From contig NZ_AP027130.1 of the NCBI RefSeq assembly GCF_027925145.1, positions 682,001-746,000 of the forward strand: DNA of 64,000 nt, read 5' to 3'. The notes beneath the pieces are model-generated. The model made no database searches. It saw only the letters and a list, made by a program, of their open reading frames with translations, and was not told the DNA's origin. The position numbers and the translations under genes are program-made. Positions 1 to 8,694 of the stretch are shown here, piece after piece (the first letter of the stretch is position 1; every line of letters begins with the position of its first letter). This stretch comes from Thermodesulfomicrobium sp. WS. Its GTDB lineage: Bacteria > Desulfobacterota > Desulfovibrionia > Desulfovibrionales > Desulfomicrobiaceae.

Positions 1-2399
1 TGATAATTGGCGGCGTCGGCGCGGGAGATGAGGGACTGCACCGAGTCGTTTGGGGCAAGCAGGGTGGCGCCGATGCTCAGGGTGCACTCCGAGGTGATGG
101 CCGCCACCTGTTTTTGGATGCGGGAGGCAAGGAGGGAGAGCCCTTCGGCCGATGCCTCGGCGCAGAGCACCAGGAATTCGTCTCCGCCGAAGCGGAAGGG
201 ATAGTCCATGCCTTTGCGGAGATTTTCGCGCAGCACGGCGCCGATGCCGGCAAGGAGCTCGTCCCCGGCGCTATGGCCGTGGCGGTCGTTGTACTGTTTG
301 AAGCGGTCCACGTCGAAGAAGAGCACTCCCAGGGGTTTGCCCGTGCGTTGGCTGCGGTCTATTTCCCGTTCGGTGATGCTGGTGAGGTGGTGGCGGTTGA
401 AGACGCGGGTGAGGGCATCGAGCAGGGCCTGGTCCTTGATGGCGCGCTCCAGGCGGCGCACCGCGGTCATGTCCCGGCCCACGAGCACGGCGTGGTAGCG
501 GGGCGACTGCACCCGGATGCCCAAGAGCTCCAGCACGAACTCGCGGTTGCTCAACGCAGTGCGCACTTCCACGGGTTCGCGGCGGTCGAGAAGGGCGCTT
601 AAGTCCCAATGCGGGTCGAGGGGGTTCATGGACGTGCCCAAGTCCAGGATGTTGCGGCCCACCAAAGCCTGGGCGTAGGGCTTGGACACGAAGCCGATGA
701 CCCCGGTCTCGTCGATGGTCATGACGATATCGGGCATGACGCGCAGAAGCCCTGCGAGAAAGTCGCGCTGTTCCACGGCCTCGAAGCCGTGGAAATGTAC
801 GGCGGAAAGGTCCTGGACGAGGAGCAGGATACGCCGGGGGCCGTTTTCCTGGCTCGCCATGCGGTAGGCGCTGACGCTGATGCAGGGCGCGGATTCCGCC
901 ATCTGGGGGTCCAGGGGGCAAAAGGCCGTGCAATGGCAGTCCTGCGCAGGGGTGTCCAGAAAATGGCGCCACTCCTCCACCTGCACCGGGTGCGGCAGCA
1001 GGGTGATGAGGTCGGTGAGCAGGGCGTCTTGGGGTGCGGCCGTGGTGAGGTAGCGGTTGAGCGCCGTGTTGGCGGCGATGAGGCGGCCGCTGCCATCGAA
1101 CAGGGCCACGCCCACGGGCAGGCTCTCCAAGAGGGCGGCCTTGGCGCGTTGGGGGGCCTGATAGGTGAGATAGCGGCGGTAACTGGCAGCGGCCAGACGG
1201 GCGTAGAGCTCGGCGGCGGCGGATTTTTCCCCGCAGTCGGGCTGGGAGAGGCGTAGTTCTCCCAGGGGCTCGTCGTGGTCCGTCATGAGGATGGGGGTGA
1301 GGCTTGCCGGAAGGGGCATGGTGGCAAGCAGGTTGCCTCGGCCGAGAAAGGTCGCTCCCATGGGAGTGAGGGCGAAGCGCTGCCACCCCGGCACTTCCGG
1401 GTCGCGCAGGATCACTTCCGCGGTCTGGCAGCCCCAATTCCAGCGGACGTGGCGGCCCATGACCGTGGCCACGGCGGATACGTCCCCGGTGACGGCCTCG
1501 ATCTCCCGCGCCTGGGCAAAAAAATCCTGGATATCGTCCACGGCGTAAGGCTTGAAGGACCATGTCTGGCGCCAGTCGACGCGCATCACCGTGCACATGG
1601 CATCGAAGCGCTCGCTCACGGTGGCCCGAAGTGTCTCCAGGGTCGCTGCGTCCAGACCGATGGCGCGCTTGATGAGCAGGTGCACCTGGCCAAGGGCCTC
1701 GGGCTTGGGGTGGGGGGCGAATTCCGCCTCTGCCCAGGCGGTGGCCAGGATGACCAGCTGGGTGAGCGGCGGGTGTTCCAGGACCCCGGCGAGATCGTGG
1801 TGGTGCTGCACCGCCTCGATGACCGGGCGCGGCAGATTCCAGAATTCGAGAAGTTCGGCGGTGAGCGCTTGGTGCTCCATGGCCTCCGGCAGTCCCGGGC
1901 CCACCAAGTCCGCGGGGGCGCCTTGAGGCAGACGGCCGGCCACGGTGAGGATGAGGATGGCCATGTCTTTGAGCAGCGTGGCCAGATAGGCTTCTTGCAC
2001 CAGCGAGGCATGGGCGTGCTGGGCCATGGCCTCGGCAGCCAGCGCCCCCCAGACGATGGTCCGCCACACCAGGTTGGGGTCGAAGCCGTGCTCCAGGAGG
2101 ATCACCCCGAGCCCCCGGTGCAGGGAGATGGTGAGCGCGATGCGCAGCAGTTCTTGCCGTCCGAGCACCACCACCGCACGGCGCAAGTCCACGATACGCT
2201 GGGTCTGCCCATAGACCGGCGAATTGACCAGGGCGAGCACGGTCCCGGCCAGGGCCGGGTCCGCCCGGAGGGTGTCGGCGACGGCGGCGGCGTCGGATTG
2301 GGGATCGACGATGATGGACAACAGCTTGGCCGCTATTGGAGAAAAGGAGGCCCGCAGACTCTCGCGCAAGGCTTGGGACAGTGGGGTGCGCATGGTCAT
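1..2399 (-). CDS. HDOD-PAS-PAS-GGDEF signalling protein (C-terminus cut by window edge)
   Basis: Cytosolic regulator and probable diguanylate cyclase. The frame is open from the start codon to the window edge (799 codons), so the end is missing. Residues about 15-220 look like an HDOD domain, residues about 425-540 and 545-650 like two PAS sensors, and the GGDEF motif itself is at residues about 738-742 (bases 174-188), preceded by a typical Asp-rich FFDVDRFK segment. The allosteric I-site RxxD expected just before GGDEF reads KGMD, so product inhibition may be weak or absent. The start ATG (2399) overlaps the stop of the polyprenyl synthase gene by 4 nt; a second ATG at 2393 has better spacing from GGGAG and is an alternative. 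Last gene of a five-gene chain. Domain calls are from motifs; the signal sensed is unknown. Confidence 0.85.
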   Translation of the reverse strand, partial: MTMRTPLSQALRESLRASFSPIAAKLLSIIVDPQSDAAAVADTLRADPALAGTVLALVNSPVYGQTQRIVDLRRAVVVLGRQELLRIALTISLHRGLGVILLEHGFDPNLVWRTIVWGALAAEAMAQHAHASLVQEAYLATLLKDMAILILTVAGRLPQGAPADLVGPGLPEAMEHQALTAELLEFWNLPRPVIEAVQHHHDLAGVLEHPPLTQLVILATAWAEAEFAPHPKPEALGQVHLLIKRAIGLDAATLETLRATVSERFDAMCTVMRVDWRQTWSFKPYAVDDIQDFFAQAREIEAVTGDVSAVATVMGRHVRWNWGCQTAEVILRDPEVPGWQRFALTPMGATFLGRGNLLATMPLPASLTPILMTDHDEPLGELRLSQPDCGEKSAAAELYARLAAASYRRYLTYQAPQRAKAALLESLPVGVALFDGSGRLIAANTALNRYLTTAAPQDALLTDLITLLPHPVQVEEWRHFLDTPAQDCHCTAFCPLDPQMAESAPCISVSAYRMASQENGPRRILLLVQDLSAVHFHGFEAVEQRDFLAGLLRVMPDIVMTIDETGVIGFVSKPYAQALVGRNILDLGTSMNPLDPHWDLSALLDRREPVEVRTALSNREFVLELLGIRVQSPRYHAVLVGRDMTAVRRLERAIKDQALLDALTRVFNRHHLTSITEREIDRSQRTGKPLGVLFFDVDRFKQYNDRHGHSAGDELLAGIGAVLRENLRKGMDYPFRFGGDEFLVLCAEASAEGLSLLASRIQKQVAAITSECTLSIGATLLAPNDSVQSLISRADAANY

Positions 2400-3379
2400 T
2401 TCTCCCGTTTGAGGACGTACTCGCCGATGGTCTGGAGGAGCTCCCGCTCGGGGGATGGGGGAAAGAGGGAAAGGGCGGTGAGGGCGCTGGTGACGTAGGT
2501 CTGGGCGGCCTCCACCGTGGCGCGGGCAAAGCCGCCGTCCACCACGCGTCGCTCGATGGCTTCAAGCTCTGCCGCGCAGAGCTCCCGGCGCTGGATACGG
2601 CCGGCAAGTGCTCCGCGTTCGTCGTCCGGGAGGCTTTCGAGGAACAGGAGCAGCGGCAGGGTCCGCTTGCCTTCGCGCAGGTCCCCGCCTTGGGGCTTGC
2701 CCAGGGTGGCTTGCGTGGCGGCGTAGTCCAGGGCGTCGTCCACCAATTGGAAGGCGATGCCCAGCCCCAGGCCGAAACGTCGGGCGGCGTCCACCATGGC
2801 GGCGTCCGCCTGGGCGAGGATGGCCCCGGCTTCACAGGCCGCCTGGATGAGGTAGGCGGTCTTGCCGGTGATGATTTCGAGGTACGCTTCCTGGGAAAGG
2901 GTCGGGGCGTCCATGGCGGCGATTTCCTCGATCTCCCCGGCGGCGGTGGCGAGGATGGCCTGGGCCGCGCAGGCGGTGAGCGCCGGGATGCCGGGGCGCG
3001 CCATGATGGCGTTGGCGTGGGCCAGAAGGGCGTCTCCGGCGAGGATGGCGGGCACGAGGCCAAAGACGGTATGCGCCGCAGGCACACCCCGGCGGGTGGT
3101 CGCCCCGTCGAGGATGTCGTCGTGGATGAGGGTGGCGGAGTGCAGAAGCTCCAGGGCCACGGCCGTGGCGTGCAGGTGGACTTCCGCGCCGCCCAAGGCC
3201 CGGGCGGTGAGGATGGTGAGCATGGGGCGCAGGCGCTTGCCCCCGGCGCCCAGCACGTGGCGGGCCACGGGTTGGACGGATTGCGGCAGGCGCGCGATTT
3301 CTTCGTGGAGCGCCGTGTGGATGGCGGGAAGCTCGGCCTGAAAGGCGAGTTTGAGTTGCTGTGTGGTGCACCGAGTCAT
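2396..3379 (-). CDS. ispB: Polyprenyl diphosphate synthase (octaprenyl type)
   Basis: Condenses isopentenyl diphosphate units onto an allylic starter to make the long isoprenoid tail, here most likely for menaquinone. The 327-aa length is normal for trans-prenyltransferases. Both Asp-rich metal-binding motifs are visible: DDILD at residues 87-91 and DDALD at 214-218, with GGKRLRP near residue 46. It sits between mqnD and the GGDEF gene with ATGA overlaps at both ends, and the quinone head-group genes upstream support a menaquinone role. Tail length cannot be read from sequence alone; the enzyme could also serve undecaprenyl-like or other quinone tails, though family and context favour menaquinone. 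Confidence 0.92.
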   Translation of the reverse strand: MTRCTTQQLKLAFQAELPAIHTALHEEIARLPQSVQPVARHVLGAGGKRLRPMLTILTARALGGAEVHLHATAVALELLHSATLIHDDILDGATTRRGVPAAHTVFGLVPAILAGDALLAHANAIMARPGIPALTACAAQAILATAAGEIEEIAAMDAPTLSQEAYLEIITGKTAYLIQAACEAGAILAQADAAMVDAARRFGLGLGIAFQLVDDALDYAATQATLGKPQGGDLREGKRTLPLLLFLESLPDDERGALAGRIQRRELCAAELEAIERRVVDGGFARATVEAAQTYVTSALTALSLFPPSPERELLQTIGEYVLKREK

Positions 3380-4146
3380 GCAGAGGTCCCTAGGCGGCTA
3401 AGAAGGGCGAGGGCGGCGCGGCCTGCCTCCCCCATATCCAGGCTCAAGTCGTTGGCATAGGCGGCAATATGGTTGGCGAGCGTAGGGGCGTCAAGCTCTT
3501 GGGCGAGGGAGCGTACCAACGGCATCACTGCCTCCGGGTGGCTGCGGGCAAAGGTGAGGCTTTTTCGGATGGCGTCCTCCACCGCGGCGCGGGCCTCGGG
3601 CGGGTGCTTGCGGGCCATGACGATGACCCCCAGGGGGATGGGGAGCCCGTGGGAGACTTCCCGCCACCACTGGCCCAGGTCGAGGGCGAGGCTGAGGCCT
3701 AGGCGCGCGTAGATGAGGGCGGTCTCGTGGATGACGAGGCCGGCGTCCACGGCGCCGGTTTGGACCATCTGCGGGATGGCGTGAAAGATGGCGGGCACGG
3801 CCTCGAACTCGGGGCCGAGGGCGGCGCGCAGCAGCCGGTAGGCCGTGGTGGCGAGCCCGGGCACGGCGATGCGCTGCAGACGTTGGGGCGGCGGGGTGCG
3901 CGTGACCAGCTTGGGGCCGTGTTCCAAGCCGAAGGCCCCGCCGCAGGACAGGATGTGGTATTCGGCAAGGTCCAGGGCGGCTGCGGCGCTCACCTTGATG
4001 ACGTCGAAGCATCCCTGGGCGGCGCGCTCGTTGAGTTCTTGGACATCGTGCCAGAAAAAGCGGGCCGTGGGGCCAGGGATGCGGCCGAGAATCCACGAGC
4101 CGAAGATCCAGGTGTCGTTGGGGCAGGGAGAGATGGCGACGTTCAT
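3376..4146 (-). CDS. mqnD: 1,4-dihydroxy-6-naphthoate synthase
   Basis: Cleaves cyclic dehypoxanthinyl futalosine to 1,4-dihydroxy-6-naphthoate in the futalosine route to menaquinone. The 256-aa protein opens with the family hallmark SPCPNDT (residues 7-13) and has the solute-binding-protein-like fold shared by MqnA and MqnD; there is no signal peptide, consistent with a cytosolic enzyme. The start overlaps the mqnB stop by 4 nt, and the end overlaps the ispB start by 4 nt. MqnA is the nearest alternative, but the N-terminal CPND motif and the mqnB neighbour favour MqnD. Confidence 0.93.
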   Translation of the reverse strand: MNVAISPCPNDTWIFGSWILGRIPGPTARFFWHDVQELNERAAQGCFDVIKVSAAAALDLAEYHILSCGGAFGLEHGPKLVTRTPPPQRLQRIAVPGLATTAYRLLRAALGPEFEAVPAIFHAIPQMVQTGAVDAGLVIHETALIYARLGLSLALDLGQWWREVSHGLPIPLGVIVMARKHPPEARAAVEDAIRKSLTFARSHPEAVMPLVRSLAQELDAPTLANHIAAYANDLSLDMGEAGRAALALLSRLGTSA

Positions 4147-4784
4147 GACGGGTGGGCAAACAGGGTTTGGGTGGCGAGTGCCAGGGCGGCGAGGGCGGCG
4201 GGGATGTCCCAGCGGCGTTTGTCCCGTTCGCCCACGGCATTGGAGATGCTGCGCACCTCAAGAAACGGGACTCCGGCCAGGCGGGCGGCCAGGGCCACGC
4301 CGAAGCCTTCCATGGATTCGGTGACGGCCTGCCACTGGCGGTGCAGGCGACTGGCCAGCTCCGGGTCTCCGGTGACTCCGGCGCCCGTGAGGGCCGGCCC
4401 GCGCACCCACTGCCTGGGGATCGAGATCCCCAGGGCCTGGGCCGCGGCGTCGGGCTCAAGGCGCAGGACGGGCTCGGGGAGGTCTTCCAGCATGGGAAAG
4501 CCCAGGGGGACCAGCGTGCCGTCTGCCCCTCGCACCCCGTATTCGGGCCAGATTTCCTCGGTGGCGACCACGAGGGCCCCGATGGGGGCGACGGCAAGGT
4601 CGAAGCTCCCGGCAATCCCCAGATGGAGGACGCCGCGCACCGGCATTTGTCCCAAGATCCGGGCCGTGGAGGCCGCGGCCGCTACCGGGCCCACGCCCAC
4701 CACGGCGGCGTGGAGTTCGGGATATGGGCCGAGGCGCACGGCTGCAGCGCATTCCCGCTGGGTGGGGCAGGCGAGGAGGATCAC
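4143..4784 (-). CDS. mqnB: Futalosine hydrolase
   Basis: Removes hypoxanthine from futalosine to give dehypoxanthine futalosine, the second step of the futalosine menaquinone pathway. The 213-aa protein has the nucleoside phosphorylase/MTA-nucleosidase fold pattern: GIAGSF in the middle and SMEGFGVA near residue 155, which provides the ribose-binding Met-Glu pair. It overlaps the nucleotide-sugar dehydrogenase stop and the mqnD start by 4 nt each. The generic alternative is an MTA/SAH nucleosidase, but the ATGA coupling to mqnD makes futalosine hydrolase the better call. Confidence 0.9.
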   Translation of the reverse strand: MILLACPTQRECAAAVRLGPYPELHAAVVGVGPVAAAASTARILGQMPVRGVLHLGIAGSFDLAVAPIGALVVATEEIWPEYGVRGADGTLVPLGFPMLEDLPEPVLRLEPDAAAQALGISIPRQWVRGPALTGAGVTGDPELASRLHRQWQAVTESMEGFGVALAARLAGVPFLEVRSISNAVGERDKRRWDIPAALAALALATQTLFAHPS

Positions 4785-6091
4785 AGGCGCCAGTATACGG
4801 TTTCGGTGAGGAACCGGTCCTTGGGCAGGACCCCTTTGACGTCCACCACCACCGGCCGGATGCCAGGGCGGTGCATGGCGGCCACCATGGTGGGATCCAG
4901 TTGGGAGAAGGGCGTGTGGGCCACGGCGATGATCATGGCATCGAGCCCCGTGAGCTCCTCGAGCGGCTTGAGGCGGATGCCGTATTCCGCCTGCGCTTCG
5001 GCCGGGTCTGCCAAGGGGTCGTGCACGTGGCTCGTAATCCCGTATTCGGCGAGTTCCGCCAGGATGTCCGGCACGCGGCTATTGCGCAGGTCCGGGACGT
5101 TTTCCTTGAAGGTGAGGCCGAGGACGCCCACCTGCGCCCCGCGCACCGGGCTGCCTTGGGCGATGAGCAGTTTGACGGTCTTTTCCGCCACGAACTTGCC
5201 CATGGCGTCATTGGTGCGCCGGCCGGCCAGGATCACCTGCGGATGAAATCCCAGGCTCTGGGCCTTGGCCGTGAGGTAGTAGGGGTCCACGCCGATGCAG
5301 TGGCCGCCCACCAGTCCGGGCCGGAAGGGGAGGAAGTTCCACTTGGTGCCCGCAGCGAGGAGCACGTCCTGGGTGTCGATGCCCATGCGGTCGAAGATCA
5401 TGGCCAGCTCGTTCATGAGGGCGATGTTGATGTCCCGCTGGGTGTTTTCGATGACCTTGGCCGCTTCGGCCACCTTGATGCTCGGGGCGCGGTGGATGCC
5501 TGCCCGCACCACCGTGCCGTAGACCTGGGCGAGCAGTTCCGTGACGTCCGGCGTTTGGCCGGCCACGATTTTGACCACCGAGGCGAGGGTGTGCTCGCGG
5601 TCCCCGGGATTGATGCGTTCCGGAGAGTAGCCCACGAAGAAGTCCTCGCCGCAGCGCATCCCCGAGGTGGCCTCCAAGACGGGCACGCATGCTTCTTCGG
5701 TAAGCCCGGGGTAGACGGTGGATTCGTACACCACCACTGTGCCCGGCTGCAGGTGCGCGCCCACGGTGCGGGTGGCGGCCATAAGCGGCCCCAGGTCCGG
5801 GGTGCGGTCCGGGCGGATGGGGGTGGGCACGGCCACCACGATGATTCCTGCCTCGGCAAGCAGGCCGGGGTCGGTGGTGTAGCGCAGAGCGGTTTCCGCC
5901 AGGGTCTTGGCCGGGACCTCGTGGGTGCGGTCGATGCCGGCGGAAAGCTCCGCCACCCGTTGGGGGGAGATATCGAAGCCGATGACGTCGAAGTGCCGGG
6001 CAAAGGCCACGGCCAGGGGCAGGCCCACGTAGCCGAGCCCCACCACGGCCAGGGCGCGTCGGCGGTGGTGCAAATCATCCATGTGGATCAT
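4781..6091 (-). CDS. Nucleotide-sugar dehydrogenase (VipA/TviB/WbpA type)
   Basis: Oxidises a UDP-N-acetylhexosamine (probably UDP-GlcNAc or UDP-GalNAc) to its uronic acid with NAD+, giving a precursor for surface polysaccharide. The 436-aa protein has the Rossmann motif VGLGYVG (residues 17-23), and GGHCIGVDP with the catalytic cysteine at residue 265. I chose the ATG at 6091 because AGGAGG (6100-6105) lies 8 nt upstream; an ATG 18 nt further up lies right on that site. It is the first gene of the chain leading into mqnB, mqnD and ispB, an odd partner for quinone genes. Substrate is inferred from family only. Confidence 0.88.
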   Translation of the reverse strand: MIHMDDLHHRRRALAVVGLGYVGLPLAVAFARHFDVIGFDISPQRVAELSAGIDRTHEVPAKTLAETALRYTTDPGLLAEAGIIVVAVPTPIRPDRTPDLGPLMAATRTVGAHLQPGTVVVYESTVYPGLTEEACVPVLEATSGMRCGEDFFVGYSPERINPGDREHTLASVVKIVAGQTPDVTELLAQVYGTVVRAGIHRAPSIKVAEAAKVIENTQRDINIALMNELAMIFDRMGIDTQDVLLAAGTKWNFLPFRPGLVGGHCIGVDPYYLTAKAQSLGFHPQVILAGRRTNDAMGKFVAEKTVKLLIAQGSPVRGAQVGVLGLTFKENVPDLRNSRVPDILAELAEYGITSHVHDPLADPAEAQAEYGIRLKPLEELTGLDAMIIAVAHTPFSQLDPTMVAAMHRPGIRPVVVDVKGVLPKDRFLTETVYWRL

Positions 6092-6151
6092 GGGGAGGTC
6101 CTCCTGCATACTGCTCTCGACAGGTCCTTGGGCCTATGGCAAAAGCGCGCC

Positions 6152-6349
6152 ATGGCTTTGGACCGTCCAACTCTTCTGTGTGCGTTGGGACTGGCCTTGG
6201 TTTTGGAGGCAGTCCCCTATTTTCTCTTGGCGGAGAGGATGCCCCGCTATTTTCGGACCATGGCCTCCATGCCGCCGCGGGTGCTGCGTCTGGTGGCCGC
6301 ACTCATGCTCGCCCTGGGGCTGGGCTTGGTGGCCTTGGGGCGCGCGTAG
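6152..6349 (+). CDS. DUF2065 small inner-membrane protein
   Basis: A 65-aa protein of two hydrophobic segments (residues about 7-27 and 44-63) joined by a short basic, methionine-rich loop, the layout of the DUF2065 (YjeT-like) family. Function is unknown. In many proteobacteria members of this family lie next to hflC or purA; here the gene is alone, divergent from the nucleotide-sugar dehydrogenase (60 nt between start codons) and convergent with menG, leaving 2 nt between the stop codons. No strong ribosome-binding site is visible ahead of the ATG. Confidence 0.72.
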   Translation: MALDRPTLLCALGLALVLEAVPYFLLAERMPRYFRTMASMPPRVLRLVAALMLALGLGLVALGRA

Positions 6350-6351
6350 CT

Positions 6352-7044
6352 TCATGCCGGTCGACTGGCCTCGTGGAGAAACACGATGCCCGAGGCCATG
6401 GGCGTGTAGCGGATCAACGTGAATCCGGCTTCTTCCAATTCTTGGGCGAGCGCCTCCTCGTGGGGAAAGGCGGCGATGGTCTGGGCCAGATAGCGGTAGG
6501 CTTCCGGGTCGCGGGAGACCATGCGGCCGATGGCCGGAAGCAGCCGCTGCAGATACCAATTGTAGAGCCCCCCCCAGATGCGGCGCCGGCCGGTGCCGAA
6601 TTCCAGGACCACGAGCTTTCCTCCGGGCCGCAGGACGCGAAGGATCTCGGCAAAGGCGTCGCTGCGCGGGCGGATGTTGCGGATGCCGAAGGCCACGGTC
6701 ACGGCCTCGACGCTGGCGTCCGGCAGGGGAAGGAGCCGGGCGTCGGCCTGCACGGGCCAGATGGGCCGGCCGGTGCGTTTGGCGTGCCCGCGTGCCAGCA
6801 TGGGGTGGGAAAAGTCCACGGCCACCACTTGGGCCTGGGGATGCTGGCGGCAGATCTCGCAGCTCACATCCAGGGTGCCGGCGGCGAGGTCCAGGACCGG
6901 GCCGCGCAGCGGCGGCAGGCAGCGCACCATGGCCCGCCGCCACAGCCGGTCCAGGCCAAGGCTCAGCACGTGGTTGAGGAGATCGTAGAAGCGGGCGATA
7001 TTGCCGAAGAGTCCTGCCACCCGGCGGGAGTGGGCGTCACGCAT
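6352..7044 (-). CDS. ubiE: Demethylmenaquinone methyltransferase (UbiE/MenG)
   Basis: Uses S-adenosylmethionine to methylate demethylmenaquinone, the last step of menaquinone synthesis. The 230-aa protein has the class I methyltransferase motif I VLDLAAGTLD (residues about 50-59), and FGIRNI and EFGTGR segments typical of UbiE. It lies near, but not in, the mqnB-mqnD-ispB operon and completes the head group made there. The start overlaps the small upstream gene by 8 nt, so the two are probably co-translated. Ubiquinone synthesis is unlikely because the pathway genes here are the futalosine type. Confidence 0.92.
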   Translation of the reverse strand: MRDAHSRRVAGLFGNIARFYDLLNHVLSLGLDRLWRRAMVRCLPPLRGPVLDLAAGTLDVSCEICRQHPQAQVVAVDFSHPMLARGHAKRTGRPIWPVQADARLLPLPDASVEAVTVAFGIRNIRPRSDAFAEILRVLRPGGKLVVLEFGTGRRRIWGGLYNWYLQRLLPAIGRMVSRDPEAYRYLAQTIAAFPHEEALAQELEEAGFTLIRYTPMASGIVFLHEASRPA

Positions 7045-7207
7045 GGGGCTCCTCGGGTTCGCCGGCCTTGGTGATGACCCGCAGCACCTCGTCGTGGATC
7101 AGGGCGAAGTTTTCGGCAAAATTGGCCGGCGAGATGCGCCCCACCTCGATGAACTTGATGACCACTTCCTTGGCCACCTGCAGGGCCTGCTTGCGTTCGC
7201 TGTCCAT
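7037..7207 (-). CDS. Small conserved-looking protein of unknown function
   Basis: A 56-aa, mostly helical and slightly acidic protein. I chose the ATG at 7207 because AGGAAGG sits 6 nt before it; an ATG two codons upstream touches the ribosome-binding site. The end overlaps the start of ubiE by 8 nt, which makes a real, translated gene likely. No membrane segment, signal peptide or known motif is visible. I do not recognise a function; an accessory or regulatory role for the methyltransferase is only suggested by position. Confidence 0.65.
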   Translation of the reverse strand: MDSERKQALQVAKEVVIKFIEVGRISPANFAENFALIHDEVLRVITKAGEPEEPHA

Positions 7208-7233
7208 AGGCATCCTTCCTGGTTGGAGCAAAG

Positions 7234-7284
7234 AAAAACCGCCCGGGGGGAATGGTCGTGACCTGCTTTGGGGAGTCCGGGCGG
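7234..7284 (-). terminator. Second hairpin of a tandem terminator region
   Basis: CCGCCCGG (7239-7246) pairs with CCGGGCGG (7277-7284) around a 30-nt loop. Reading leftward, the stem is followed by a T run (TTTTTC), so it could back up the main terminator at 7286-7330. Downstream of the acidic-protein gene. Confidence 0.5.
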
Positions 7285-7285
7285 C

Positions 7286-7330
7286 AAAAACCGAAGAGAA
7301 AAACCGGTGAAGCCCTCCCCTTCGGTTTTT
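7286..7330 (-). terminator. Intrinsic terminator after the acidic-protein gene
   Basis: An 11-bp perfect inverted repeat, AAAAACCGAAG (7286-7296) and CTTCGGTTTTT (7320-7330), with a 23-nt loop. It ends in T5 on both strands, so it can act in either direction. It starts 8 nt after the stop codon at 7338. Confidence 0.8.
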
Positions 7331-7337
7331 GAAAACG

Positions 7338-8549
7338 CTATCCTTGGCCTGCTTCCGCCATGAGCGCAGCGAGCTCCTCTCGGATGGCCCGGGCCGCCAC
7401 CCGCGGGGCTTCGTCCTCGACGAGGGCGCGCATTCGTCCTTCCAGGTCCGCTTTCCCGCTCTCCAGGGCTTGGGCCATGGCATCCAGGCGGGCGGCAAGG
7501 GCCGTGATCTGGGCGTCCCGGGCGGCGAGCTGCTGCTTGAGGGCCGCCACTTCGGCATCCCTGGCCGCCACTTGGGCGCGTACGGCCTCGATCTCCGCGT
7601 TTTGCGCCGCTATGGTCTGGCGGAGGGCCGTGGCGTCTTCCGGGAGGATGCCGCTTGGAGCTGGGGCCGCCTCCGCAGACTTCGGGGCGGAGCCCTCCGC
7701 GAGGGCCGCCATTGCTGCCTGCAGGGCGGCCAATTCCTCACGCAACGGGGCCGCCCAGGTGTCCAGGTCCGGGAGCGCCGGGGCTTCGGCCTTGGGCGCC
7801 AGATCCTGGCGCACGGCGGCGGTGGCTGCGGCGAGACGATCGTCCACTTGGGCAAGGACAAGGGCCATGAGCGCGGGGAAGAAAGGAAGTTTTTCCGGGT
7901 CCTCGGGGAGTGCCACGATTCCCATGCGCTCCGGGGCCGCCGGGGGTTCGGGAGCGGATGGTTGCTGCGCGCCGCTCTCGGGTGCTTTCGGGACATCGCG
8001 TGCCGGCGCATGGCTTGTCGGCCCCTGCAGGGTAGATCCATCGCCCAGGGGCAGTTCTGCGGCACCTGCAAGGGGAGCGAGGTCTGGCTCCGTGAGGAGG
8101 TCGGCGTCCTCGGCGGATGCGGGCCCAAGGTCGGGCTCTACCGTCAGATCCTTGGCAGGATCGTCCTCGTGCGCTGGTGCCGAAGGCTCGGTGGTTGCCG
8201 CAGTGGCGGTCGGCTCGTTGTCGGCAAAGATCGGTGTCTCGGCGAAGATGTCCAGGTCATCGTCTGCGGTAAGCGGGGAGTTCCCCTCCGCACCAAGGAC
8301 GATGTCGGCGTCGGGATCCAAGACTTCCGTTGCCGTGGGAGAAGTTTTTTGCTGCGGCGGGGCGGGTGCTTCCAGATCCGCCAGCGGGTCGAGGTCTGGC
8401 GCCACGTCTTCGAGGAGGGCGTCGAGTTCGTCGTCCAGGCTTTGCGGGTCCACGGCGTTTTCCGCCGGGAAGTCGCCCAAGCCCGATGTGATGGGTGCGC
8501 CTTCTTCAATGATGTCCGTGAGCTCAATGATTTCGTCGTCTGCGTGCAT
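7338..8549 (-). CDS. Acidic coiled-coil protein of unknown function
   Basis: A 403-aa, strongly acidic protein without signal peptide or membrane segment. It opens with a compact motif, DDEIIELTDIIEEG (residues 4-17), followed by about 150 residues of low-complexity Asp/Glu/Ala/Pro sequence. Residues about 205-240 are more hydrophobic, and residues about 255-390 form a long Ala/Glu/Gln-rich coiled coil ending in an Arg/Glu helix. The architecture is that of a scaffold: a short N-terminal docking peptide, flexible acidic linker and coiled-coil oligomerisation end. A GGGGAAGT ribosome-binding site precedes the ATG and a strong terminator follows, so it is probably monocistronic. No function is known to me; I recall similar IELTDI-type N-termini in other Desulfovibrio proteins, but cannot check. 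Confidence 0.75.
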   Translation of the reverse strand: MHADDEIIELTDIIEEGAPITSGLGDFPAENAVDPQSLDDELDALLEDVAPDLDPLADLEAPAPPQQKTSPTATEVLDPDADIVLGAEGNSPLTADDDLDIFAETPIFADNEPTATAATTEPSAPAHEDDPAKDLTVEPDLGPASAEDADLLTEPDLAPLAGAAELPLGDGSTLQGPTSHAPARDVPKAPESGAQQPSAPEPPAAPERMGIVALPEDPEKLPFFPALMALVLAQVDDRLAAATAAVRQDLAPKAEAPALPDLDTWAAPLREELAALQAAMAALAEGSAPKSAEAAPAPSGILPEDATALRQTIAAQNAEIEAVRAQVAARDAEVAALKQQLAARDAQITALAARLDAMAQALESGKADLEGRMRALVEDEAPRVAARAIREELAALMAEAGQG

Positions 8550-8612
8550 ACTTCCCCCGCCAAGGTTGTCGCCTGTGCTTGATGTCTCCGTTGTCTATCC
8601 CAAGTGGCCGCG

Positions 8613-8646
8613 AAAAAAAAGCCCCACCCGCCGGGGCGGATGGGGC
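8613..8646 (-). terminator. Intrinsic terminator of the cytochrome c3 gene
   Basis: A 12-bp stem (GCCCCATCCGCC against GGCGGGTGGGGC on the minus strand, one G-T wobble, loop of 2-4 nt) is followed by eight T residues. It lies 49 nt past the cytochrome stop codon. Confidence 0.88.
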
Positions 8647-8694
8647 AACCAAGGGCCCGTGCTTGTGCTTTGCCAACGCCGCGCTACTGGCGCT

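Noticed and set aside
271-3087. 938-codon minus-strand frame across the GGDEF and ispB genes.
   Set aside because: It is out of frame with the two genes shown by clear motifs, and is rich in Pro/Arg/Ser as a shadow.
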